Source: Gammaproteobacteria bacterium
GTDB lineage: Bacteria; Pseudomonadota; Gammaproteobacteria; SZUA-152
Reading direction: 5' to 3'
Assembly (NCBI GenBank): GCA_021648485.1
Contig: JAKISS010000027.1
Span: 1-37,838 of the forward strand
DNA: 37,838 bases
The notes under the pieces were generated by a model, which saw only the letters and a program-made list of their open reading frames with translations, made no database searches and was not told the origin of the DNA. Every line of letters begins with the position of its first letter. Position 1 is the stretch's first letter. The translations under genes and the position numbers were made by a program. This document shows positions 1 through 7,926 of this stretch, piece by piece.

Positions 1-2
1 TC

Positions 3-80
3 CCCCAGTCTGGCGAGCGGGTTAACGCAATAAAGCATCTTTCACTGCCACGCATTAACAAAGGAGAAACTGAAAAATGA
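3..80 (+). CDS. Possible 3' end of a gene entering from the left edge
   Basis: One forward frame is open from the window edge to a TGA at 78-80 and gives a charged 25-residue tail ending GETEK. The other two forward frames stop sooner. A hairpin follows 50-60 nt downstream, which fits a gene end. The fragment is too short for a family assignment. A short reverse-strand frame is also open across the same stretch, so this is only the most plausible reading. Confidence 0.3.
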   Translation, partial: PQSGERVNAIKHLSLPRINKGETEK

Positions 81-132
81 TTGAATAAACCCGTTTAAAA
101 AATCGCCTGACCAGGGCGAGGGATACGCTTGC

Positions 133-173
133 TTAAGATTCAGTGCCATCCGCGAGGATGGCACCATTCTTAA
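133..173. terminator. Strong hairpin, possible terminator
   Basis: A 9-bp perfect stem (GTGCCATCC at 143-151, GGATGGCAC at 156-164) has a GCGA loop. It is extended by an outer TTAAGA (133-138) / TCTTAA (168-173) pair across small internal bulges. It lies between the possible gene end at 80 and the R-M cassette boundary at 212. No long T-tract follows on either strand, so it is not a textbook intrinsic terminator. A structured RNA element is an alternative. Confidence 0.4.
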
Positions 174-211
174 AAATCGAAAACTCGATATCTGCTATAG
201 ATAAGTACAAA

Positions 212-290
212 CAAACAACTGGGCGGGCTTGTTCAACCAGATGATAAAGTCGCGGCTCAGCCGCGCGACTTATCCTTGTTTGTTAGGGGC
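212..290 (-). repeat. attC-like recombination site of the R-M cassette
   Basis: Linear-form attC on the minus strand, read from 290 to 212. The R''-type core GCCCCTAAC (290-282) is followed by AAACAA. A central hairpin comes next (about 248-269, stem built on GTCGCG..GGCT / AGCC..GCGAC with a 2-nt bulge). The site ends with TTGTTTG (218-212). Adding TTAGGGGC from the other cassette end gives a circular site of about 87 bp, within the usual attC size range. The R'' core overlaps the last codons of the methyltransferase, as is typical of cassette genes. Confidence 0.7.
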
Positions 291-1460
291 AATTGCTGTG
301 TAGATACTTTGAGCAACAACTTCTGCGAGCGAAACAGGCACAGCATTTCCAATTTGTCTCATGCATTCACTCCAAACTCCTGATATATGATAGTCATCAG
401 GAAAGGTTTGAATTCTTGCTGCTTCTCTTACGGTGAAATATCTAATTGAGTCATCATTAAAACGAATCATATTTTCACCTCCGGGAACGCCATGGTCTCC
501 AGCTTTTAGTGCTTTAGACGGTTCATCTATAGGGCTACCAGTATGGCCGGGATATGATTTTGCACCATCTCTGAATTGGTGATTATTATAGTCATTCTCT
601 TTTTTAGGGCATGGTAAATCGCTTATAGCATCACGAACTGTAACCCAAGGTTTTTCTTCCGGCTGAAACAGCCCATATTTTTTTTGCAATCGAAATGATA
701 ATTTATCAACTGATAACTTTTGTTTTGGACGGTCAGATTTTGGAATATTTAAACGATCCCAATACTCTCCTGTCACCCATTGCTGCCATAATAGCGCATC
801 TTGGGAATGCGTTACTTTTGGAAAGCTCCATTCAATATTTAAATCACTACGGAAGCCAACAATAAATACACGCTCACGTTTTTGAGGTACACCATAGTCA
901 GCAGCATTTACCAGCCGAAATACAACATTATATTTTAAACCGCGATAACTACCTTTTGTATGAGTTTCTTCTAGGCGACATAAATGATTTTCCCAGTCTT
1001 CTTCTAAGCACTTAGTGATATTAGGATATGTAAGTTGTAGGATTATGTATTCAAAATATGAGCTAAAACTTTTCCTTAATAGTCCTTTAACATTTTCGAA
1101 AATAAAAGAATCAGGACGTGACTCTCTAACAGCTCTAACAGCTTGAGGAAACATATCACGATTGTCATTGAATGCCTTATGCTTTCCACCTAAAGAAAAT
1201 GGCTGACAAGGAGGGCCACCTGCAACAACCGATATTTTTTCTTTATATTTCTTAAACGAAATATTTTTCACATCATCATGCTTTATATCCCATTTCTTTA
1301 TCTCAGCTTGCCCCATATCATGATTTTTAACTAATGTTTTAACTGCGTCTTTATTGAACTCTACAAGTAGCTCGTGATGAAAACCACTCTTTGACATACC
1401 AAGAGCTAAGCCACCAGCCCCAGAAAAAATCTCTACTGATTTAAGTTGATTTATTGACAT
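270..1460 (-). CDS. DNA (cytosine-5-)-methyltransferase, Eco29kI-type modification subunit
   Basis: This enzyme transfers a methyl group from S-adenosylmethionine to C5 of cytosine and protects DNA from the adjacent nuclease. The 396-residue protein carries the family motifs in order: motif I FSGAGGLALG (about residues 12-21), motif IV GGPPCQPFS with the catalytic cysteine (about 81-89), motif VI ENVKGLL, motif VIII QKRERVFIVG, the target-recognition region, motif IX around TVREAARIQTFP and motif X GNAVP near the C terminus. No motif is broken, so it is predicted active. The start ATG at 1460 lies inside the 3' end of the nuclease gene (20-bp overlap), with AGGT upstream, which suggests translational coupling. 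Its last codons overlap the attC core. The gene is visibly more AT-rich than the core genes, consistent with transfer. Specificity is inferred from the nuclease partner (CCGCGG). Confidence 0.93.
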   Translation of the reverse strand: MSINQLKSVEIFSGAGGLALGMSKSGFHHELLVEFNKDAVKTLVKNHDMGQAEIKKWDIKHDDVKNISFKKYKEKISVVAGGPPCQPFSLGGKHKAFNDNRDMFPQAVRAVRESRPDSFIFENVKGLLRKSFSSYFEYIILQLTYPNITKCLEEDWENHLCRLEETHTKGSYRGLKYNVVFRLVNAADYGVPQKRERVFIVGFRSDLNIEWSFPKVTHSQDALLWQQWVTGEYWDRLNIPKSDRPKQKLSVDKLSFRLQKKYGLFQPEEKPWVTVRDAISDLPCPKKENDYNNHQFRDGAKSYPGHTGSPIDEPSKALKAGDHGVPGGENMIRFNDDSIRYFTVREAARIQTFPDDYHISGVWSECMRQIGNAVPVSLAEVVAQSIYTAIAPNKQG

Positions 1461-2052
1461 GATAAATACCTATTTTTTCCTCTACCTTATTACCATCTGG
1501 CGGTATACCTTTTAAACGTTTAGCCCAAACACGCCCTGGGTGCAATACATCCCATTCTGACTTTGCTTGTTCATACCGACCTTTGCCTGGGTCGTGATTC
1601 CCGAAACCATCTATATGCGAATTCCATAATGGATTATACCTCCTTGTCATCGCAGCCTCTACCGTACTGATTAAATCGGCTTCTTGAGATTTGAGTACAA
1701 CAAACTTGCATGAGAAGTGGGATAACTTAAGATTTTTTACAGCACTTATGCTTCTTGAATGTTCGCCTAAGCGACGATAAAGAGCTGGATCATTTTCTTT
1801 AACTGTATCTCGTCCTTGTCGCCAGCCCGGTAAAACTGCTTTTCCAACATAAATAGGAAGTTCTTTATTTTGGCTATATATTTTTTCATATAAAGGGAAA
1901 TCACCATTGTAATAGAGTGCATAAACACCTCCACCAGAGAATTTTTCATCTGGTGGTAATGTTTCCATCGGTGTATTGACCATAAAATGAACCGCTTCAT
2001 CAATTAATTCGACAAATGATTCAGATCGGAAAATATGTTCTTCTAATTTCAA
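1441..2052 (-). CDS. Type II restriction endonuclease, Eco29kI family (GIY-YIG fold)
   Basis: A 203-residue nuclease. The GIY-YIG core is visible as GGVYALYYNG (Tyr44) and PIYVGKA (Tyr68). The catalytic Arg/His pair lies in RRLGEHSRS (Arg93 or 94, His98), the metal-binding Glu at about 132, and asparagines follow in RRYNPLWN. The stretch GFGNHDPGKGR and the LHPGRVWA segment are characteristic of the Eco29kI branch. Eco29kI cuts CCGCGG; the same target is inferred here, not shown. At least one CCGCGG occurs in this window (28788-28793). The start is a TTG at 2052-2050, chosen because GAGGAAG sits at ideal spacing and no ATG occurs before residue 24. R precedes M with overlap, the same order as in Eco29kI. 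Confidence 0.88.
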   Translation of the reverse strand: MKLEEHIFRSESFVELIDEAVHFMVNTPMETLPPDEKFSGGGVYALYYNGDFPLYEKIYSQNKELPIYVGKAVLPGWRQGRDTVKENDPALYRRLGEHSRSISAVKNLKLSHFSCKFVVLKSQEADLISTVEAAMTRRYNPLWNSHIDGFGNHDPGKGRYEQAKSEWDVLHPGRVWAKRLKGIPPDGNKVEEKIGIYHVNKST

Positions 2053-2095
2053 TTTACTTCCTCAGTATGGGTTTGGTTTTTGCCCCTAACAGTTC

Positions 2096-2116
2096 AATAT
2101 ACAGAATCTGTATATT
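2096..2116. repeat. Perfect inverted repeat next to the cassette boundary
   Basis: AATATACAG (2096-2104), AAT, CTGTATATT (2108-2116): 9-bp perfect arms with a 3-nt spacer. It starts 6 bp outside the cassette edge, about 45 bp upstream of the endonuclease start. It could be an operator controlling R-M transcription from outside the cassette, or part of the pre-insertion site. Confidence 0.5.
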
Positions 2117-2230
2117 ACATAATCACGAACCCTCTGTTTTTGTATGAAAAAATACCATATTGTTAAATGCCGTTCACATACAGACTGAGGACGCTAACAT
2201 AGGAATAATGACAAATCAAAAACAGATAAT

Positions 2231-2476
2231 GTGACCGCCAAGCTCCAGGATCGATACATTGAGTTAATTAAAAACAAGGTGTTAGGGAAACATTTGTCGT
2301 TGATCTATAAAACCGGCAGAGCAGTATACCTAACCTTATAACCTTATTCTGATCGAAAATTTCTCGTTCATGCGCCCGGACCAGTCCTCGGTTCCTGGAA
2401 AATGAAGGTAGAAATGCCAGACCAACAGACGGGCCATGCATTCAAGTTACGATGCTATACAGAAAAGGTTTCTTAA
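2231..2476 (+). pseudogene. Possible degraded coding remnant
   Basis: From a GTG at 2231 one frame runs 36 codons, meets TAA at 2339-2341 and continues in the same frame for 44 more codons to a TAA at 2474-2476. Both halves have protein-like composition (for example RYIELIKNK and GSWKMKVEMPDQQTG) and there is no other gene in the 2090-2618 gap. It looks like the tail of a gene interrupted by one nonsense change, but no family is recognised and a chance open frame cannot be excluded. Confidence 0.3.
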
Positions 2477-2618
2477 ATAAGATTGATCGAATGACCCAAG
2501 TACTTTTCTTTCTGTAAAGCGGTTCTACATCAATTTTCATTTTGATGATTTTATACTAAAGGGGTGTAAATCAGCCACTGACAGAAAATACTACATAGAC
2601 TGTCTGTATATCCAGCTT

Positions 2619-3482
2619 CTATCGATCACTTAGCCCCGTCGCCAGATTAGCATACTGTAAGACAACGCCTAACTCTCTCACCATTTTACTGTTGTCCAGC
2701 CGCCGAGACTCTTTGAGGTAAGATAACATACCCGCACTCATCACTTGTTGTGCTGCTTCCAGGCTTATTTCCGGTGGCATGGGTAAATCATAAGCTTGTG
2801 CAATATCTTTGAAATATCGTGACATGGTGCCGGGCTGCCCATCAGCAACATTGTACATTTCACCGGGTTTTCCTCGTTCGGCGGCAGCCATACAAACCTG
2901 CGCAAGGTCGTCCTGGTGAATACGGTTGGTGTAGGGGGATTCTGCTTCATGCAAAATCGGCAGTCCTTTTTTAATACGTTCGATGGGTAAACGACCCGGC
3001 CCATAAATACCACCCACACGTAAGATAACAACAGGTACTCCCGTATTGGCCGACCATTCCTGCACAGCCTGTTCGGCATCCAGTCGTCGTTGACCACGCG
3101 CGGTGAGCGGATTAACAGGATAGGTTTCGTTAATCCATTCGCCCTGGCAATCACCATAGACTGCGGTAGTGCTGAGTAGCACCAGTTTTTCTGGCAGGGA
3201 ATCGGTTGAAATCGCCGCCAGAAAATGGCGGATCAACGGGTCATTTTCACCTTCGCCGGGAGGAGGGACCAGATAAAATACTGTGGTCGCTGTGGTGGGC
3301 AGGGTGCCCAGGTTATCTGTTTGCGCAAGGTCAGCCTGTATGGGTTCAATACCTGTCTGTTGTAAACGCTGTCTGCTTTCCGTGCTGCGCACCAATCCGG
3401 TGACGGGTCTGTTTTTTTCACGACACAGACTCCCAATACGTTCGCCAATATCGCCACAACCTACAATAAACACAGATTTCAT
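2619..3482 (-). CDS. YeeZ-like atypical SDR / NAD(P)-dependent epimerase-dehydratase family protein
   Basis: A 287-residue protein with a Rossmann nucleotide-binding motif at the very N terminus (VGCGDIGERIG, about residues 7-17). Later segments are typical of extended/atypical short-chain dehydrogenases: LLSTTAVYGD, VILRVGGIYGPGRLP and NRIHQDDLAQ. It resembles E. coli YeeZ, whose substrate is not established. The usual Tyr-xxx-Lys catalytic pair is not evident after the VYGD segment, as in other atypical members. The gene is divergent from the flavoprotein at 3552, with 69 bp between the start codons, so the promoters probably face each other. Fold and cofactor class are confident; the reaction is unknown. 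Confidence 0.85.
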   Translation of the reverse strand: MKSVFIVGCGDIGERIGSLCREKNRPVTGLVRSTESRQRLQQTGIEPIQADLAQTDNLGTLPTTATTVFYLVPPPGEGENDPLIRHFLAAISTDSLPEKLVLLSTTAVYGDCQGEWINETYPVNPLTARGQRRLDAEQAVQEWSANTGVPVVILRVGGIYGPGRLPIERIKKGLPILHEAESPYTNRIHQDDLAQVCMAAAERGKPGEMYNVADGQPGTMSRYFKDIAQAYDLPMPPEISLEAAQQVMSAGMLSYLKESRRLDNSKMVRELGVVLQYANLATGLSDR

Positions 3483-3551
3483 GAGTGGTTTACGCTCCGC
3501 CTTTCCCGCATAATTGCTGACCTTTATTAATTAGCTTATTTTGGAATATTC

Positions 3552-4583
3552 ATGACTTTTACCGTTCACATTATGCCCAGTGGCCACCGTTTTGACATGG
3601 ATTCGGATGAGTCTGTTTTGGATGCGGCGCTGCGTCAGGGGTATGCCTTTCCCTATGGTTGTCGCAACGGCGGCTGCGGTGCCTGCAAAGGTAAGCTGCT
3701 CACGGGCAGTGTGAATTATGGCACGAATCGCCCACCTGCTTTGAGTGATGACGATATCAACCAGGGGCTGGCATTGTTTTGTCAGGCGCGTGCAACGTCT
3801 GATTTGCGCGTGGAAGTCAAGGAAATCGGGGACGCTGAAAACCTGGAAATCAAAACACTGCCCACCAAAGTTTCCAAAAAAGAATTCCTGTCTCATGATG
3901 TGGTGCGTCTGTACCTGAAGCTGCCGGAAGCAGAACGTATGCAATTCCGTGCCGGGCAGTACATCGACATTTTGTTACCTGATGGCCGTAAGCGCAGTTT
4001 TTCACTCGCCAATGCGCCGCATGATGATGCGCTTATTGAGCTGCATATTCGCCATGTGGATGGTGGTGATTTTACGGGTTATGTGATGGATGAATTGCAC
4101 GAGAAGGATATTCTGCGTATCGAAGGCCCGCACGGTCATTTTTTTCTGCGTGAAGAGGCTCAACGACCTTTGATTTTCATGGCGGGCGGTACGGGTTTTG
4201 CCCCCATCAAGGGTATTATCGAACATGCGCTGGCGGAAGGGTTGAACCAGCCGATGTATTTGTACTGGGGCGTGCGGGAAGAAAAAGACCTTTATCTCGA
4301 TGAGCTGCCGAAAAAGTGGGCCAAGTATTTGCCTCATTTTCATTTTATCCCGGTTTTTTCGGAACAAGCCGCCGGTTCAGGCTCACCTGAAAATAGGCGC
4401 ACAGGGTATGTGCATGATGCGGTAATCGAGGATTTTCCTGACGGCATCGCCGCATTTGATGTATATGCCAGTGGCCCTCCAGTGATGGTACACGCAGGGT
4501 TTGATGCGTTCAAAAAACACGGCTTGACCGAAGACCGTTATTTTTCCGATGCCTTTGAGTTTCAGACACCTAAAAGCAAATAA
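3552..4583 (+). CDS. 2Fe-2S / FAD / NAD(P)H oxidoreductase (ferredoxin-reductase type, AscD/Fre-like)
   Basis: A 343-residue three-domain redox protein. The N-terminal plant-type 2Fe-2S ferredoxin domain has Cys37, Cys42, Cys45 (CRNGGCGAC) and Cys77. A FAD-binding barrel follows with the RSFS flavin motif (148-151), then a nucleotide-binding domain with GGTGFAP (212-218) and the YASGPP segment near the C terminus. Electrons should pass from NAD(P)H through FAD to the iron-sulfur cluster and then to a partner. Homologues are often labelled CDP-6-deoxy-delta-3,4-glucoseen reductase, but no deoxysugar genes occur here, so the substrate label should not be trusted. Oxygenase reductase or flavin reductase are alternatives. 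It converges with hemY, with 22 bp between. Confidence 0.88.
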   Translation: MTFTVHIMPSGHRFDMDSDESVLDAALRQGYAFPYGCRNGGCGACKGKLLTGSVNYGTNRPPALSDDDINQGLALFCQARATSDLRVEVKEIGDAENLEIKTLPTKVSKKEFLSHDVVRLYLKLPEAERMQFRAGQYIDILLPDGRKRSFSLANAPHDDALIELHIRHVDGGDFTGYVMDELHEKDILRIEGPHGHFFLREEAQRPLIFMAGGTGFAPIKGIIEHALAEGLNQPMYLYWGVREEKDLYLDELPKKWAKYLPHFHFIPVFSEQAAGSGSPENRRTGYVHDAVIEDFPDGIAAFDVYASGPPVMVHAGFDAFKKHGLTEDRYFSDAFEFQTPKSK

Positions 4584-4605
4584 GAAAGGGCAGACAGCGG
4601 ATGGC

Positions 4606-5922
4606 TTATTTTGTGCCTTCCACCGTTATTGGCTTTGCCGCATTCGTAACAACAATGACATCTCGCATCTCCGCTTCCTGCATTGCCTGATTCGTCAAAG
4701 CAATCGCCGGGCTTGTCGCAGGTTCCATGATAATCGGTGTTGTTTGCTCACAACCCGGCACCAGCCGCAAACCTTCACGAAAACACTCTGCCGCCGCTTC
4801 TGTTTCGTTCATGCGCTCCAGCAGATTGCCCAATTCATTGTAGGCCTCCGCCGTCGGTTTTGCGTTGACGCTGGCTTCCAGATAACTGCGTGCCTTTCCC
4901 CACAGTTTACAGCGCAGGCTCAGTCGCCCCGCTGTTAACAATGCCACCGCATCCCGCTCATGCTCTGTCAACATTGATTCCACTAACGCCAGCTGGCGAG
5001 TGGGTTCGACACTTTCTATTTTTCCATAACACATCAATAGGGCATCACTGAATTGTCGATGCAGCGCATGTCGCAACAGTGGTTCTGCCAAATCACTTTC
5101 ACCCAGTGCCAGCAGGCGCTGCACATACATCATCAGAATCGTTTCTTTTTCCCGGACAGGGGCGGGAATACGTGACCAGACATTTGACAAGTCGGTAAAT
5201 GAACCTGCTTTTCGTAATAATGCCAGGTATGCCTGTTGTGCCAAATCATCAATGATATCGGCTTTCATGACTTTGCGTTTATGCAACAAGGGAATGATTT
5301 CCAACAGGTGTTCCCAGTCTTCCAGGCGTTGATATAAACCTGCCAGCACTTTTAATACCTGTGCATGTTTAGGTGCCAGTTGTTGCAAGTGTCTTAATGT
5401 CGCAAGACATTGCTCCAGCTGGTTTTGTTTAAGTTGCAATTCTGCCTGGGTCAGGCCAACGGCAATATCTGCCGCAGGATGGTTTTCATGGGCTAACTTT
5501 AAATAGTTATCTCGGCGCTGATCTGCGCCCTGTGCCTGTGCAGCCCGCGCGGCGGCAAGATAATTCAGCAAGGAGGCATCGCTTGATTCCGCATATTTAA
5601 TGACTTTTTTTTCTGCGCTTTGCCAGCGACCCTCCGCAAGATCAATCAAACCTTGCGTCAGTAACTTTATCGCTTTTCGTTCCCGCCGTTGTTTTTTCCA
5701 CTGACGTAAATCACGGGGAACCGCTACCATTTTCATCCCGCTGCGTATCAGGAAATACAACAGGGAAAAACTGGCGATGAGTACCACTGCCAGCAATGCC
5801 AATGTCGTTTCCACGGTCCAGGTGCCCACGGCAAACAACACATAACCTGGGTCTTCCATTGCCGATATGGCAACAATGACTGCCACAAACAATGTGGCTA
5901 GACAAAGGAATAATACCTTCAC
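4606..5922 (-). CDS. hemY: HemY, TPR-containing inner-membrane protein of the haem operon
   Basis: A 438-residue protein. Two hydrophobic segments (about residues 1-20 and 38-60) precede a basic stretch and a long helical region with tetratricopeptide-like repeats, clearest around 340-390 (for example AYNELGNLLERMNETEAAAECFREGL). This is the proteobacterial HemY family, anchored in the inner membrane; its role in tetrapyrrole metabolism is not biochemically settled. It is unrelated to protoporphyrinogen oxidase HemY of Bacillus. The start overlaps the hemX stop by 4 bp, so it is translationally coupled as the last gene of hemCDXY. Confidence 0.92.
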   Translation of the reverse strand: MKVLFLCLATLFVAVIVAISAMEDPGYVLFAVGTWTVETTLALLAVVLIASFSLLYFLIRSGMKMVAVPRDLRQWKKQRRERKAIKLLTQGLIDLAEGRWQSAEKKVIKYAESSDASLLNYLAAARAAQAQGADQRRDNYLKLAHENHPAADIAVGLTQAELQLKQNQLEQCLATLRHLQQLAPKHAQVLKVLAGLYQRLEDWEHLLEIIPLLHKRKVMKADIIDDLAQQAYLALLRKAGSFTDLSNVWSRIPAPVREKETILMMYVQRLLALGESDLAEPLLRHALHRQFSDALLMCYGKIESVEPTRQLALVESMLTEHERDAVALLTAGRLSLRCKLWGKARSYLEASVNAKPTAEAYNELGNLLERMNETEAAAECFREGLRLVPGCEQTTPIIMEPATSPAIALTNQAMQEAEMRDVIVVTNAAKPITVEGTK

Positions 5923-7142
5923 GGTGTAGTGACTCTTGTGGCGGCATTCATGACTGAACGCAGTTCCCGAAGTGAACTACTGACATCCGGCAGCGTTGGC
6001 TGCAATTCAATCGTACGCAGATTTTTTATGGTTTTCTGCAGACTGATCACTGCTGCCGATTCCACGTCAAAGTAGCTGTTCAGCCACTGTGAAACTTCTT
6101 CAAGCGATTGTACAAACACTGTTGTATTTTGTTTCAGCACGGCCAGCCTTGCCTGCTCCAGTTTCAATTGCAGGTTTTGATATAAAAACCAGGCCTGCTG
6201 AGGGGGTAATAACGGTTCGGTAGGTTGTTGGTGACGACGTACTTGTACGAGGCTTTTAATGTCATTCCATACGGCTGTTGGTATTTCCTGCCAATCTATC
6301 GATGCTGCGTTTTCCCGTTTTTCTGTCACCATCGCCAGGCGCTTTTTATCCATTAATGGCAGTTGTTCAACTGTTTCCGCTAGGCTACCTATTTGTAATG
6401 CCAAACCGGGAATATCCACATTGGGCACAGCTCTTAAAGCGGTCAGTTCACTGGCAATTGCCTTGCGTACCTTCAGTAAAGCGGGATCGGCAATGGCTTC
6501 AAGACGGCTGTCCGCTGTTTCAAAAACAGCTATTGCCGTTTGTCTGTCCCGCGCAAGCATGAGCCGGTGATTGGCCACCGTGAGCAAATATTCCACTTCT
6601 GCCATGCGCCAGGCAATGGTATTACGCCCCAGTTTTTCGGTAATACTCTGTAGGGCTGCATTAACGGCCTGGTGTTCCTGTTGCTCGCTTTTCCGTGCCT
6701 GTATTTCTGCGGACAACTGGTTTTGTGTTTGTTGTAATTGTTGTTCTACATTTCGTGAGTGCCGTTCGATGTCCCGTGACTGTTGTTCCAATTGCATGAG
6801 GCGTGTTTCAAATCCGCTTTGGGCAGCGGCCAGTTGGGCATTGAGCGGGGCTTGCGCACGCAATAACCAAAAATCGTAGGCGGCAAGCCCGATGCCTGAT
6901 ACCGCGATCACGAACAAAACACCGATAACAATCACCATCGATGTATTTTTGTTAGCTGTTGTTTTTGTCGGCGGTGTTTTGGGTTTGGAGGGTTTTTCTT
7001 TCACCTCTGATGAATCTGTTTTTTCCGACTTTTTTATTAGTGCCTTGTTACTTTTTAGCGAATCGGGGGAAGACTCCTGCTTGTTGACTGACTCACTTTC
7101 GAATTTATCTTCCGGCATGTTTTTTTCAGATTTTTTCATCAT
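5919..7142 (-). CDS. hemX: HemX, membrane-anchored haem-operon protein
   Basis: A 407-residue protein. A Lys/Ser/Glu-rich cytoplasmic N terminus (1-65) leads into one transmembrane helix (about 68-92, rich in V/I/A/G). A predicted coiled coil follows (about 95-170, LEQQSRDIERHSRNVEQQL), then a conserved C-terminal HemX domain. The family is often annotated as uroporphyrin-III C-methyltransferase, but no SAM-binding methyltransferase motifs are present, so that name is misleading. The start overlaps hemD by 17 bp. ATG 7142 is used; the next two in-frame ATGs would remove only a few residues. Confidence 0.92.
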   Translation of the reverse strand: MMKKSEKNMPEDKFESESVNKQESSPDSLKSNKALIKKSEKTDSSEVKEKPSKPKTPPTKTTANKNTSMVIVIGVLFVIAVSGIGLAAYDFWLLRAQAPLNAQLAAAQSGFETRLMQLEQQSRDIERHSRNVEQQLQQTQNQLSAEIQARKSEQQEHQAVNAALQSITEKLGRNTIAWRMAEVEYLLTVANHRLMLARDRQTAIAVFETADSRLEAIADPALLKVRKAIASELTALRAVPNVDIPGLALQIGSLAETVEQLPLMDKKRLAMVTEKRENAASIDWQEIPTAVWNDIKSLVQVRRHQQPTEPLLPPQQAWFLYQNLQLKLEQARLAVLKQNTTVFVQSLEEVSQWLNSYFDVESAAVISLQKTIKNLRTIELQPTLPDVSSSLRELRSVMNAATRVTTP

Positions 7143-7926
7143 ATTTTCTTCCGGATTCTACCCAGGTTTTCAGTGCGGCCAAAACCGCATCATCATTAGC
7201 GGCCGTCGCTACTACAGGCGCTTGTGTAAACCCCAGTCTGGCAGACAAACTTGCCGCACGTTCACTGATCACTATCAATGGTGATGCCAGCAATGCAGGC
7301 TGATGCTCTTTATCTACTATCGAAACAAGATTCTGTAGACCCTGATTGCTGGTCACCACGATGGGCATCGTATCGGCTCGCTCCTGTTCCCAGGCGGCGT
7401 ACAATGGCTGGGTATTCGTCTGCGAAACGACACGCTGGTAACATTCGATATATTCAACCTGTGCCCCTTGTTCCAGTAAGCTGTTGCGTAACAATTCCCG
7501 GCCACCGTTGCCGCGAAAAATCAGAATGCGTTTTCCGTCCAGTTTTTGCAACTCCGGTAAACCTAGCAGAGCTTCGCTGTTAAAAGGTTCCGGCGCAACA
7601 AACGGAACCGGCAGGGGGGTTTTCATAATCGCTCGCGCCGTTGCTTTGCCCACCGCTGCAACGGGTAACGCTGTCGGCCAGGCTTGGGGTGTTTTCAGCA
7701 TTGCCATCGCCGCATCTACCGCATTACTGCTGACAAAAATGGCGAGATCATAATCTGCCAGCCCGACCAGTTGTGCCTGACACTGTTGTGGATTTTCCGG
7801 TGGCCGAATGTCGATCACGGGAAAACGCAATACTTTGCCATTCCCGGCTTCAATACGCTGACACAATTTTTCTGCCTGATGCACGGGGCGTGTTACCACC
7901 ACGGTGACACCGGACAATTCTGACAT
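7126..7926 (-). CDS. hemD: Uroporphyrinogen-III synthase
   Basis: Cyclises hydroxymethylbilane with inversion of ring D to uroporphyrinogen III, the branch point to haem, sirohaem and cobalamin. The 266-residue protein shows the family pattern: VTVVVTRPVHQAEKLCQRI at the N terminus, IFVSSNAVDAAM (about 64-75), AVGKATARA and GNGGRELLRNSL in the middle, and VVTSNQGLQNLV in the second half. The ATG immediately follows the hemC stop codon (TGAATG), so the two enzymes of consecutive steps are translationally coupled. Confidence 0.95.
   Translation of the reverse strand: MSELSGVTVVVTRPVHQAEKLCQRIEAGNGKVLRFPVIDIRPPENPQQCQAQLVGLADYDLAIFVSSNAVDAAMAMLKTPQAWPTALPVAAVGKATARAIMKTPLPVPFVAPEPFNSEALLGLPELQKLDGKRILIFRGNGGRELLRNSLLEQGAQVEYIECYQRVVSQTNTQPLYAAWEQERADTMPIVVTSNQGLQNLVSIVDKEHQPALLASPLIVISERAASLSARLGFTQAPVVATAANDDAVLAALKTWVESGRKYDEKI

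Larger units (their letters stand above)
212..2089 (-). mobile_element. Integron-type gene cassette carrying a type II R-M system
   Basis: Read on the minus strand, the unit starts with TTAGGGGC (2089-2082), preceded by G at 2090. It ends with TTGTTTG (218-212), followed by TT. Joining end to start, as in an excised circular cassette cut at G|TT, gives TTGTTTGTTAGGGGC. This is the exact reverse complement (15/15) of GCCCCTAACAAACAA at 290-276, beside the methyltransferase stop codon. That is the geometry of an integron attC site: R'' core next to the gene's stop codon, split R' core at the two cassette ends. The two genes share one orientation, with a 5' leader of about 37 nt, as is usual for cassettes. 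No integrase and no second clear attC are visible, so this may be an insertion at a secondary site or the last cassette of an array lying to the left. Confidence 0.75.

Noticed and set aside
2162-2168. GTTAAAT as a second attC core upstream of the R-M cassette
   Set aside because: Matches GTTRRRY, but no complementary partner forms a palindrome with it at attC spacing; likely chance.
5919-7142. HemX as a uroporphyrinogen-III methyltransferase
   Set aside because: No SAM-binding motifs; the protein is a membrane-anchored coiled-coil HemX domain protein.
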